Assembly (NCBI RefSeq): GCF_026162645.1
Contig: NZ_JAOTBE010000035.1
Span: 1 to 37,604 of the forward strand
Source of the DNA: Paracoccus rhizosphaerae
Lineage (GTDB): Bacteria > Pseudomonadota > Alphaproteobacteria > Rhodobacterales > Rhodobacteraceae
DNA: 37,604 nt
Direction of reading: 5' to 3'
Shown: piece by piece, positions 30,524-37,604 of the stretch
Layout: each line of letters starts with the position of its first letter
How positions within the stretch are numbered: the first letter of the stretch is position 1
Program-made: the position numbers and the translations under genes
The notes under the pieces: generated by a model
The model's database searches: none
The model's input: the letters and a program-made list of their open reading frames with translations, nothing else
Told to the model about the DNA's origin: nothing

Positions 30524-32122
30524 TTGAAGCAAGAGATCATCCGGCCGGCACCGCCTGCGCCGGGCCTGCACGGCCTGCGCATCGACAGCCAGCAGCGGTT
30601 CGAGCAACTCACCGATGTCCTGGGCGGGGTCCATGGCGCCTTGACCGACATCGCCGCCGACGCGGAACGGCTTGGCGGGCTTGTCCAGGAGGTCGGCGAG
30701 GCACGTTCCGATGCCGGCAGCCTGCGGAGGAGCTGCCATGAGCTGGTCGAACGGCTGGGGCAGGCGCACGCGGCGCTGGCCTCGGACCGGCTTCCCAAGG
30801 CGCTGGCCCGTGGGCTTGATGCAGTGGGCGAGATGCGCAGCGAATGCCGCCAGCTGCGCGCCGTCGCCTCGATGACGCGCGTCGCAGGGCGGTCAGCCAA
30901 TATCGACGGGATCGAGGACTATATCGGCAGCCTGCGGAAGATGATCCAGCGGCTCGAAGACACGACGGTGGTCGTCCACGAGGGCCTGAGCCGCATCGAT
31001 TCGGCCACGCGCGAGGCGTCGTCTCTGCTGGGCGATGCCAGTCGGTGCGCGCGGGCCGCGCTGGACAGGCAGCAGGATGCCGCCCCCGAGGGCGGCGGCG
31101 ATCTGTCGTCGGTCATGGGCGTGCTGGCAGCCAGGCTGGCGGCCAGCACCAGCAGCAACACCGGTGTGCTGATGAACGGGATCCAGTTCTCGGACGCGTT
31201 CGCGCAGCGCCTTCAGCATGTCGAGGCGATCATCGACGCGGCCGGCGACCGGCCCGCGCCAGCGGTGCTGGCCTCGGCGCAGCTTCGCGCCCTGCGCGCG
31301 GATGCCGATGCGCTGATCGCCGAGACAAGGGCCGCCCTTCAGTCGCTGGCAGCGGATGGCCGGTCCGCGGCGCAGGCGCTGGCAGGGGATATTGGCGGCA
31401 AGGCGGCGGGAATGCTGGCCGACTGGCATCGTGAACTGGACGATGGCCGGCAGCTTGACCTGCTGGTCACGCCGGCCCTGCGCAGCGCCGTGACCGCCGT
31501 GACGGCGATCGAGGTCGCGATGGAGGGTGCCGCGCGCGATCTTGCGACACTGGCCACGACCGCGCAGGAGGTCCGGCTGGCCGCGATCAACTCTGGCCTG
31601 CTGGCCAGGCGCAGCGGCAACGGCAAGACCGCGATGGCCGTGCTGTCCGCAACGGTGCAGGAACGGGCGCATGCCTGCAGCACCTTGAACACGAGCTGCC
31701 GCGACAGCTTCGCCGTGATCAGTCAGCAGACCGCCGGGGCCGACTTCGCACAGCTTGCACGGCAGGCCGATGCCTTGGGCGTTCAGCTGGCCCGCGCCAA
31801 GGCCGATCTTTCGCGCGCGACTGCGCTTCTGTCGCAGCTGGAGGACCTGAAGGTTGCCGCGCAAGCGGGGGCAGCCGACCTGCAGCGCGGCGTAGAGCAG
31901 GGCCTGACGGTTCTCCGCGATCTGCCTGACCTGGTGCGGCAGATCGCATCCCGTGCCGAATCGGCGCAGCGCCCACTCTCGGATGCCGAGCGGGCCGAAC
32001 TCGAAGCCTTCGCCGACCTCTATACGATGGATCGCGAACGCGAAATCCATGCCGAGGTCGCCGGGGTCGCGCTGACCCCGATGGCCGCGGCACAGCAATC
32101 CCTCGACGACATCTTCTTCTGA
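30524..32122 (+). CDS. Soluble coiled-coil chemosensory protein with CheZ-like and receptor-tip-like motifs
   Basis: The 532-residue, almost wholly helical protein has no membrane segment. It starts at TTG 30524, with AAAGGG seven bases before. It is rich in Ala, Leu, Gln, Asp and Arg heptads and probably forms long antiparallel bundles. Two segments stand out. IQFSDAFAQRLQHVEAI (220-236) resembles the active helix of the CheY phosphatase CheZ, with Asp224 and Gln228 in the D-x3-Q spacing. AAINSGLLARRSGNGKTAMA (353-372) resembles the receptor hairpin tip ([20 protein letters not shown] in the receptor encoded next), but lacks its key glutamate. The C-terminus ends SLDDIFF. No HAMP, sensor domain or methylation site is evident. 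It may be a CheY~P phosphatase, an array scaffold or a degenerate receptor. It lies between cheW and mcp, with a hairpin after it. Confidence 0.7.
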   Translation: MKQEIIRPAPPAPGLHGLRIDSQQRFEQLTDVLGGVHGALTDIAADAERLGGLVQEVGEARSDAGSLRRSCHELVERLGQAHAALASDRLPKALARGLDAVGEMRSECRQLRAVASMTRVAGRSANIDGIEDYIGSLRKMIQRLEDTTVVVHEGLSRIDSATREASSLLGDASRCARAALDRQQDAAPEGGGDLSSVMGVLAARLAASTSSNTGVLMNGIQFSDAFAQRLQHVEAIIDAAGDRPAPAVLASAQLRALRADADALIAETRAALQSLAADGRSAAQALAGDIGGKAAGMLADWHRELDDGRQLDLLVTPALRSAVTAVTAIEVAMEGAARDLATLATTAQEVRLAAINSGLLARRSGNGKTAMAVLSATVQERAHACSTLNTSCRDSFAVISQQTAGADFAQLARQADALGVQLARAKADLSRATALLSQLEDLKVAAQAGAADLQRGVEQGLTVLRDLPDLVRQIASRAESAQRPLSDAERAELEAFADLYTMDREREIHAEVAGVALTPMAAAQQSLDDIFF

Positions 32123-32123
32123 G

Positions 32124-32147
32124 ACCGGGCGGCGACCGCCGCCCGGT
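32124..32147 (+). terminator. Strong intercistronic hairpin
   Basis: A perfect 10-base-pair GC stem (ACCGGGCGGC with GCCGCCCGGT) with loop GACC begins one base after the stop codon of the coiled-coil protein gene. No T run follows. It may be a partial terminator or an mRNA-stabilising structure that sets the level of the downstream receptor and adaptation genes. Confidence 0.5.
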
Positions 32148-32195
32148 GCAACCAATGCCATCACTCCATCAAGGACCTGAAGGAAATCCACGCCC

Positions 32196-34364
32196 ATGCG
32201 TATGACAATCAAAGCCAAGCTGATCGGCGTTTTCGTGGTGCTGATCACGCTGATCGGTGCCTCGAGCTTTCTCGCCCTTCAAAAGGCGTCAGAGATGCAG
32301 TCGCAAATGAACAATCTGGTCGAAGAGACTGTGCTGCAGTTGGACCAAAGCCTGCAGATGGAGACGGCGGCTGCCCGCTCCATGAGCTTGGTGAAAAGCT
32401 ATCTGGCGCTGGACGACCGCGACGCCGCGGCAGAGGCAGCCCGGCAGGTCGACCAGCAGTTCGGCGTTGTCGCCCAATCCTTTGCCAATGTCGAAGCGGT
32501 CGTTGTGACCGACCAGACGCGGGCGCTTCTGGCCGACTTCGATGGGAAGTGGAAAGAGTTCCTGGCGATCGAATCCGAGATCCGGGAACCGGGCATGGCC
32601 GACACGAACGTTCAGGCGCTGGAGCACTACACCTCGCAAAGCCGGCCTGCATTCGCCGTCCTCTATGACCGGATCGAGACGCTCATTGCCGACGTCCGCG
32701 GTCGGATTGCAGCCGCTACTGTCCGGGACGCGCGCCTCGTCGCGCTCGAGGCGAGCCTCGATGCGCTGACCGACGACGTCCGTGGCCTGATGAACGCCGA
32801 GCGGGACATGCTGCTGACGAGGGAAGCTGACGCCCTTGCCGCCAAGCGGGCAGAGATGTCCGCGCTCGAATCCGCGCTGGCCGAGCACCTTGCTGCGGCC
32901 GAACGCAGCGCCTCGGGTGCCGATGTTGCCGCAATGGCGGAGATCCGCGACGCTTGGGACATCTGGCAGGTGCCGCTGTTGGAGGTGGCAGAACTTTCGG
33001 TCGCGAATTCGAACACGATTGCGAACGATATCCTGAACAACCGGCTGGAACCTGTCTTCAAGGAGAGCTTCGCTGCCAGCGAAGCGATCGCCGAACGCTC
33101 TCGCGAGGTTCTGGGCGAGGTCCGGGCGCGGGCGCAGGCAACCTACCGGGCCTCGCGCACCATGCTGCTTTCGCTCGGCATCGCCGCCGCCGCCATTGCC
33201 ATCGCTGCTGCCTTCTGGCTGTCCCTGACGATCAGCCGTGGTCTTGGCCGTGCGGTTTCGGTGGCCAAGGAGGTTGCCCGGGGCAATCTCGACGTGGATG
33301 CCGGGAGCCGGAGCCGCGATGAGATCGGGGCCCTGCTGAACGAGATGGACGGCATGGTGGCCGATCTCAGGGCGATGAGCGTCTCGGCCGAAAGCATCAC
33401 GCGGGGCGATCTGCGTGCCGACGTGACGCCGCGCTCCGATCAGGACCGGCTGGGGATCGCGCTGCGCGACATGACGCTGAAGCTGCGCGAGGTGATCGCC
33501 AACGCCCATGTCAGCGCGACCTATGTCGCCGAGGGCGCCTCGAACATGTCGGCCACGGCCGAGCAGCTGTCGGCGGGGTCGAACCAGCAGGCGGCCGCCG
33601 CGCAGGAGGCCAGCGCCTCGATCGAGGAGATGACCGCCAACATCCGCCAGAACGCCGACAACGCCGCCCAGACCGAGCGCATCGCCAACCAGTCGGCTGA
33701 CGATGCCAAGCGCTCGGGCGAGGCCGTCGCCAATGCCGTGCGCGCGATGAAGACCATTGCCGAGAAGATCAACATCATCCAGGAGATCGCCCGCCAGACC
33801 GACCTGCTGGCGCTGAACGCTGCGGTCGAGGCCGCCCGCGCCGGCACCCACGGCAAGGGCTTCGCCGTCGTCGCCTCCGAGGTGCGCAAGCTGGCCGAAC
33901 GCAGCCAGCAGGCCGCCGGAGAGATCAGCCAGCTGTCGGCCCAGACCGTCGAGGTGTCAGGCGAGGCGGGCCGGATGCTGGAGACGCTGGTCCCCAACAT
34001 CCAGCGCACCGCCGACCTGGTGCAGGAGATCTCGGCCTCGACCCGCGAACAGAACACCGGCGCCGAACAGATCAACCAGGCGATCCGCGAACTGGACAAG
34101 GTCATCCAGCAGAACGCCAATGCGGCCGAACAGTCCGCCGCCACCAGCCAGGAACTGGCCGCCCAGTCCCAGCAGCTGACCGGCGTGATCTCTTACTTCC
34201 AGCTGGACGGGACCGGCTCGAAGCCGGTCGCGCCGGTCCGCCCCAAGGTCGTGGCCAGCGGCAAGCCGGCCAAGGCCGAGCGGATCGCCAAGGCGGTCGA
34301 GGCGTTCGACCTGGACCTGGCCGAGGACGTGTCCGACGCCGACTTCCAGCGCTACGCGGGCTGA
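32196..34364 (+). CDS. Methyl-accepting chemotaxis receptor, transmembrane
   Basis: The 722-residue receptor has transmembrane helix 1 at about 9-29 and helix 2 at 322-346. Between them is a helical periplasmic domain of about 290 residues, longer than a single four-helix bundle and possibly of the HBM kind. A HAMP domain follows at about 347-398, with a second HAMP-like repeat at 400-435 ([17 protein letters not shown]). The signalling domain has its tip at 530-565 ([20 protein letters not shown] and [18 protein letters not shown]). It ends ADFQRYAG, without the NWETF-type pentapeptide that tethers CheR in enterobacteria. It is the only receptor in the operon; the ligand is unknown. The ATG is preceded by AAGGA. 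Confidence 0.95.
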   Translation: MRMTIKAKLIGVFVVLITLIGASSFLALQKASEMQSQMNNLVEETVLQLDQSLQMETAAARSMSLVKSYLALDDRDAAAEAARQVDQQFGVVAQSFANVEAVVVTDQTRALLADFDGKWKEFLAIESEIREPGMADTNVQALEHYTSQSRPAFAVLYDRIETLIADVRGRIAAATVRDARLVALEASLDALTDDVRGLMNAERDMLLTREADALAAKRAEMSALESALAEHLAAAERSASGADVAAMAEIRDAWDIWQVPLLEVAELSVANSNTIANDILNNRLEPVFKESFAASEAIAERSREVLGEVRARAQATYRASRTMLLSLGIAAAAIAIAAAFWLSLTISRGLGRAVSVAKEVARGNLDVDAGSRSRDEIGALLNEMDGMVADLRAMSVSAESITRGDLRADVTPRSDQDRLGIALRDMTLKLREVIANAHVSATYVAEGASNMSATAEQLSAGSNQQAAAAQEASASIEEMTANIRQNADNAAQTERIANQSADDAKRSGEAVANAVRAMKTIAEKINIIQEIARQTDLLALNAAVEAARAGTHGKGFAVVASEVRKLAERSQQAAGEISQLSAQTVEVSGEAGRMLETLVPNIQRTADLVQEISASTREQNTGAEQINQAIRELDKVIQQNANAAEQSAATSQELAAQSQQLTGVISYFQLDGTGSKPVAPVRPKVVASGKPAKAERIAKAVEAFDLDLAEDVSDADFQRYAG

Positions 34365-34367
34365 GCC

Positions 34368-34871
34368 ATGTTCGAGGGCGAGACCGAAACCGTGGTGGAG
34401 GAGGATGCGTCCTCCACCTATCTGACCTTCGACCTGAGCGAGCAGATCCTGGGCGTCGAGGTCCGCCATGTCCGCGAAATCCTGGACATGCAGCGGATCA
34501 CCCGCCTGCCCAACGCGCCCCATGACGTGCTGGGCGTGGTCGACGTGCGGGGCGCCAGCGTCCCGGTGGTCGACCTGAAGGCGCGGCTTGGCATCCCGGC
34601 CATCGACGACAGCCCCGATGCCCGAATCGTGGTGATCGACTTCGCCGATGCATCGCACAGCCCCTTCGGCATCCTGGCCGACCGGGTGCGCAACGTCGAC
34701 CAGATCCCCGGGGACGAGATCGAGCCCTGCCCCGGGATCGGCGCCGGCCATTGGGACAGCAGCAGCCTGAAGGGGCTGTCGCGCCGCGGGTCCGACCTTG
34801 TCGTGCTGATCCGCCTGGACCGCATCTTCGCGGCCGCGCCGGGGCTGACCGACCCCGCCTTCCGCTTTTGA
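34368..34871 (+). CDS. cheW: CheW coupling protein (second copy)
   Basis: The 167-residue CheW domain carries YLTFDLSEQILGVEVRHVRE, a RITRLPNAPHDVLGVVDVRG core and SVPVVDLKARLG, then LKGLSRRGSDLVVLIRLDRI at the end. The sequence differs enough from the first CheW to suggest a distinct array position or receptor preference. An acidic N-terminal leader (EGETETVVEEDASS) is extra. It starts three bases after the receptor stop. Confidence 0.94.
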   Translation: MFEGETETVVEEDASSTYLTFDLSEQILGVEVRHVREILDMQRITRLPNAPHDVLGVVDVRGASVPVVDLKARLGIPAIDDSPDARIVVIDFADASHSPFGILADRVRNVDQIPGDEIEPCPGIGAGHWDSSSLKGLSRRGSDLVVLIRLDRIFAAAPGLTDPAFRF

Positions 34872-34933
34872 TTACCGCCCTGCCGGTCCCGCCGGCAGGA
34901 CCGACGCCCCCCCCTCAGGACCCTGACGCCGCC

Positions 34934-35776
34934 ATGACCCCGGCCACCCCTCCGCCGCTGCACCCTGCCGAAGCCCGGAAGATCGCGGCCCTCGCCCGCG
35001 AAGTGACCGGCATCACGCTGAGCGAGAGCAGGACAGATTTTCTGACCGGCCGCCTGAACCGCCGCCTGGCGGCGACCGGCGCCACCAGCTATGACGACTA
35101 TTGCCGCCTTTTGAAGGTGGACGCGCAAGAGCGCATCGCCTTCGGCGAGGCGCTGACCACGCACACGACCAGCTTCTTTCGCGAAAAGCCACAATACGAC
35201 TGGCTTCTGACGCGGGGCCTCCCCGAACTGCACGAGGCCGGCCGGCTGCGCGGGCGTGGCCTGGTCATCTGGAGCGCGGCCTGCTCGACCGGGCAGGAGG
35301 GATATTCCGCGCTGATTACCGCCCAGCAGGCCCGCGACGCCGGGATGCAGGGCATCGTTCCCAGCCTGATCGGCACCGATATTTCCCGGCCGGTCGTCCG
35401 CCGCGCGATGACTGCGGTCTATAACAGGGCCGAGACCGAGGGCATCCCGCAGGCCCTGCGGCCGCGCTTCCTTCTGTCATCGCGAAAGATCGAAGGCATC
35501 TATCGCATCGTGCCACAGCTGCGCGACCAGGCCAGCTGGCGGACCGCGAACCTGGCAACCGGCGAGGGGCTGGACGGCATCGCCGCCGACGTGATCTTCC
35601 TGCGCAACGTCCTGATCTATTTCGATGGCGAGATCAGGGCACGCGTTGTGGACAACGTCTGCCGCCGCCTCCGTCCGGGCGGCTTCCTGATGACCGGCCA
35701 TACCGAAGCCTCGCATGCCCGGCGCGACGGGCTGGAACTCGTCCACCCCTCGATCTATCGCAAGGTTGCCGCATGA
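34934..35776 (+). CDS. cheR: Chemoreceptor glutamate methyltransferase CheR
   Basis: The enzyme methylates receptor glutamates using S-adenosylmethionine, for adaptation. At 280 residues from ATG 34934 the length fits the family. The N-terminal helical domain reaches THTTSFFRE (76-84). The SAM site is [17 protein letters not shown] (112-128), followed by GTDIS and the [14 protein letters not shown] motif, ending [11 protein letters not shown]. The start is not certain: ATG 34934 has only a distant AGGA, while a TTG at 34868 overlapping the cheW stop (TTGA) would add 22 residues of Pro/Ala-rich leader. The stop overlaps the cheB ATG. Confidence 0.92.
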   Translation: MTPATPPPLHPAEARKIAALAREVTGITLSESRTDFLTGRLNRRLAATGATSYDDYCRLLKVDAQERIAFGEALTTHTTSFFREKPQYDWLLTRGLPELHEAGRLRGRGLVIWSAACSTGQEGYSALITAQQARDAGMQGIVPSLIGTDISRPVVRRAMTAVYNRAETEGIPQALRPRFLLSSRKIEGIYRIVPQLRDQASWRTANLATGEGLDGIAADVIFLRNVLIYFDGEIRARVVDNVCRRLRPGGFLMTGHTEASHARRDGLELVHPSIYRKVAA

Positions 35777-36864
35777 ACCCCCATCCGAAGAAGCGCGTCC
35801 TGATCGTCGACGACAGCGCGGTCGTCCGCCAGACGATCAGCGAGATCCTGTCTGCGCATCCGCAGCTGGAGGTGATAGGAACCGCCAACGATCCCTTTCA
35901 GGCCGCCGAGCGCCTGCGCAAGGAATGGCCTGACGTGATCGTCCTGGATGTCGAGATGCCGCGCATGGACGGCGTTACCTTCCTGCGACGGCTGATGGCG
36001 CAGAAACCCGTGCCGGTGGTGATCTGCTCGACCCTGGTGGGCGAGGGCAGCAGGACCCACCTTGCGGCGCTGGAGGCCGGGGCGGTCGACCTGATCCAGA
36101 AGCCGAACCTCTCGACGCGCAGGTTCCTCGAGGAATCTACCATCCGCATCCAGGATGCCGTTCTGGCCGCGGCCCACGCCCGGCTGCGCCGCGGACCTGC
36201 GACACCGCCCGCCAAGCTCACGGCGGATGCCGTGCTGGCCCCCGCCGCGCGCACTGCCATGGCACAGACCACGCACAAGGTCGTGGCGATCGGCGCCTCG
36301 ACCGGCGGGACCGAGGCGCTTCGCACGGTCCTGCAGTTGCTGCGCCACGATGCGCCGCCGATCGTGATCGTCCAGCACATGCCCGAAGCCTTCACCCGCG
36401 GCTTTGCGAAGCGCCTGGACGAGCTATGCCAGATATCGGTGAGGGAGGCGCAGTCGGGCGACAGCGTCCTGCCGGGGCAGGCGCTGATCGCGCCGGGCGG
36501 ACGCCACATGATGCTGACGCGCAGCGGCGCCAACTATCGCGTCGAGGTCAGGGACGGGCCGCTGGTCAACCGGCACCGCCCGTCGGTCGACGTCCTCTTC
36601 AGATCGACCGCCCAGGCCGCCGGCGCCAATGCCTTGGGCGTCATCATGACTGGCATGGGCGACGACGGCGCCCGCGGCCTGAAGGAGATGCGCGACGCCG
36701 GCGCCCGCACGATCGGGCAGAACGAGGCCAGCTGCGTCGTCTACGGCATGCCTGCCGAAGCCCTCAAGACTGGCGCCGTCGAGAGAGAGGTCCACCTCTC
36801 CGACATCGGCCCCCTGATCCAGCGACTAGCTGCCTCCGGCGCGGATATCACAAAGAAAACCTAA
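35773..36864 (+). CDS. cheB: Receptor methylesterase/deamidase CheB
   Basis: The 363-residue protein has a receiver domain (Asp13-Asp14, phosphoacceptor Asp59 in [11 protein letters not shown], Lys110) joined by a linker rich in alanine and proline to the methylesterase domain. The catalytic triad is intact: Ser176 in [10 protein letters not shown], His202 in VIVQHMPE and Asp296 in TGMGDDG. CheA phosphorylation activates it to remove receptor methyl groups. ATGA overlap with cheR (35773-35776) indicates coupled translation. It is the last gene of the operon; no clear terminator follows apart from a small CCTGA/TCAGG inverted repeat near 36879-36890. CheD is absent. Confidence 0.95.
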   Translation: MNPHPKKRVLIVDDSAVVRQTISEILSAHPQLEVIGTANDPFQAAERLRKEWPDVIVLDVEMPRMDGVTFLRRLMAQKPVPVVICSTLVGEGSRTHLAALEAGAVDLIQKPNLSTRRFLEESTIRIQDAVLAAAHARLRRGPATPPAKLTADAVLAPAARTAMAQTTHKVVAIGASTGGTEALRTVLQLLRHDAPPIVIVQHMPEAFTRGFAKRLDELCQISVREAQSGDSVLPGQALIAPGGRHMMLTRSGANYRVEVRDGPLVNRHRPSVDVLFRSTAQAAGANALGVIMTGMGDDGARGLKEMRDAGARTIGQNEASCVVYGMPAEALKTGAVEREVHLSDIGPLIQRLAASGADITKKT

Positions 36865-37192
36865 TCGGACAGGCCCCCCTGACATCAGGAGTCAATGCCC
36901 GCTTGGGCGAGTTACGGACATATCAAATCGCCGCGTCGCCTTCCCGTCTGGCAGCAGCGCTATATGTCGGCGGAACCTGCTGATGCGCCTAAGACCGACC
37001 TTCGGCCCGACCGCCGCCTCGGCGCCAGCAGCAAAAATCTAGATCGCAAAGGAAGCTGTCTGCCGGATGAGTACAGGCGACCAAGGTCATTGAGGTGATA
37101 GCCAACCGGCATCCAGACCGTCGTAGCATCCGGTGCACAAGCTTCCCGCGACAAATAGCTTTGCATAATGCGCGGCGGGAATGGGTCTGAGA
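36865..37192. other. Gene-poor stretch between cheB and the insertion sequence
   Basis: These 328 bases contain no supported gene. The tail is somewhat richer in A and T than the genes. An octamer TTGCATAA at 37161-37168 recurs at 37200-37207 inside the left end of the insertion sequence. No target-site duplication can be judged because the right end lies outside the window. Confidence 0.4.
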
Positions 37193-37604
37193 GGCGTTGT
37201 TGCATAAAGCCTTTTTGGGATACACATTGCACGTCCAGCGACATAGCTGAACGGCATGTCCAAGCCCGCGCTTACTCGCTACCGCACCCTGAACTGGTCT
37301 GCCTACAACGCTGCGCTGTGTGAGCGCGGCTCGCTGACCGTCTGGTTCGACCCGTTGACGCCGTGGCATGCGGCGCTCTCGGGCAAGCGCGGCGGGCAGC
37401 CGGTCTATAGCGACGCCGCGATCCAGGCGTGTTTGACGGTGAAGGTCCTGTTCGGTCTACCGCTGCGGCAGACGACGGGCTTCCGTGGCTAGCCTGCTGC
37501 GGCTTGCGGGGCTCGGCTGGCCGGTCCCCGATTTCTCGACACTCTGCCGACGCCAGAAGACCTTGGCGGTGCAACTGCCTTACCGTGGCAGCGGCGGTTC
37601 ATTG
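37193..37604 (+). mobile_element. IS5-family (IS903 group) insertion sequence, left part
   Basis: The probable left inverted repeat is GGCGTTGTTGCATAAA, starting at about 37193, which resembles the ends of IS903-group elements. A transposase frame follows after 63 bases. The element is cut by the window end, so length, right repeat and target duplication cannot be seen. Confidence 0.7.
37256..37604 (+). pseudogene. IS5-family transposase, N-terminal part, frameshifted
   Basis: The N-terminal region of an IS903-group transposase is clear: LTRYRTLNWSAYNAALCERG, SLTVWFDPLTPWHAALSGKR, SDAAIQACLTVKVLFGLPLR, QTTGF. The frame then breaks at about 37483 and stops at 37490-37492. In the next frame the family sequence continues without loss: VASLLRLAGLGWPVPDFSTL, CRRQKTL, LPYRGSGG, to the window end. 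One extra C (TTCCGTGGCT where TTCGTGGCT is expected) explains it. It is not the slippery heptamer used for programmed frameshifting in some IS5 groups, so a dead copy or a sequencing error is more likely. Confidence 0.8.

Noticed and set aside
34868..34933. TTG 34868 as the cheR start (overlapping the cheW stop)
   Set aside because: It would add a Pro/Ala-rich leader not expected in CheR; ATG 34934 gives the normal family length, though the ribosome binding site does not settle it.
36960..37369. Minus-strand frames of 94 and 126 codons between cheB and the insertion sequence
   Set aside because: They cross the IS end and lack any domain, ribosome binding site or credible composition.
1..37604. 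CRISPR arrays, rRNA and tRNA genes, and replication origins
   Set aside because: No regularly spaced repeats, no cloverleaf-like or rRNA-like segments and no iteron or DnaA-box cluster were noticed in either strand; a dedicated search was not possible.

Overview
The window is high-GC DNA with short intergenic gaps, many ATGA/GTGA stop-start overlaps and several TTG/GTG starts. Protein content (split Wzz/CpsD-like pair, ExoY-type transferase, RTX protein, a compact cheY-cheA-cheW-mcp-cheW-cheR-cheB operon, an IS903-group insertion sequence) suggests an alphaproteobacterium, most likely Rhodobacterales close to Paracoccus. That placement is from protein character only; no rRNA or tRNA gene is present to confirm it.

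Layout. 373-1567: an RTX-type calcium-binding protein gene broken by a one-base frameshift in a run of eight G. 1639-3786 (minus): polysaccharide co-polymerase and a CpsD-like partner that has lost its ATP-binding lysine. 3810-5677 (plus): two family 2 glycosyltransferases. 6020-8245: ExoY-like initiating sugar transferase, a small membrane protein on the other strand, and a GT4 glycosyltransferase. 8174-20734 (minus): a four-gene assembly-line operon, each gene overlapping the next by 4 bases: type I PKS (KS-AT-KR-DH-ACP-TE), a rhamnosyltransferase-like GT2, an NRPS (formyltransferase - half condensation domain - adenylation domain with an inserted luciferase-like monooxygenase - PCP) and a Sfp-type phosphopantetheinyl transferase. 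20922-26269 (plus), divergent from the PKS: Wzy/O-antigen-ligase-like polymerase, a 33-codon bridging ORF, a GMC oxidoreductase with a probable Fe-S motif, a secreted SGNH-like protein and a Wzx-type flippase. 26295-27053 (minus): WecG/TagA glycosyltransferase. 27398-36864 (plus): a complete chemosensory operon. 37193-end: an IS5-family element with a frameshifted transposase, cut by the window edge.

How it may work together. The polysaccharide genes supply initiation (ExoY), chain extension (four GTs plus WecG), flipping (Wzx), polymerisation (Wzy-like) and chain-length control (Wzz/CpsD-like); no outer-membrane exporter (Wza) lies in the window. The PKS-NRPS operon sits in the middle of these genes, carries its own glycosyltransferase and its own carrier-protein activating enzyme, and diverges from the polymerase/flippase operon. 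My reading is that the locus makes either a polysaccharide carrying a polyketide-glycine-derived group or a glycosylated polyketide-peptide exported by polysaccharide machinery. By hand extraction the adenylation pocket reads DILQMGMIWK, very near the textbook glycine code DILQLGLIWK, and the monooxygenase sits between core motifs A4 and A5 as described for the glycine-oxidising, amide-forming modules of myxothiazol/melithiazol synthesis (MtaG/MelG).

The chemosensory operon has all core parts but no flagellar genes, CheD or recognisable CheZ nearby. It does contain a soluble 532-residue coiled-coil protein with both a CheZ-like D-x3-Q motif and a degenerate receptor-tip-like segment, a candidate for an undescribed signalling component. 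The operon could control surface polysaccharide or motility; the sequence does not decide.
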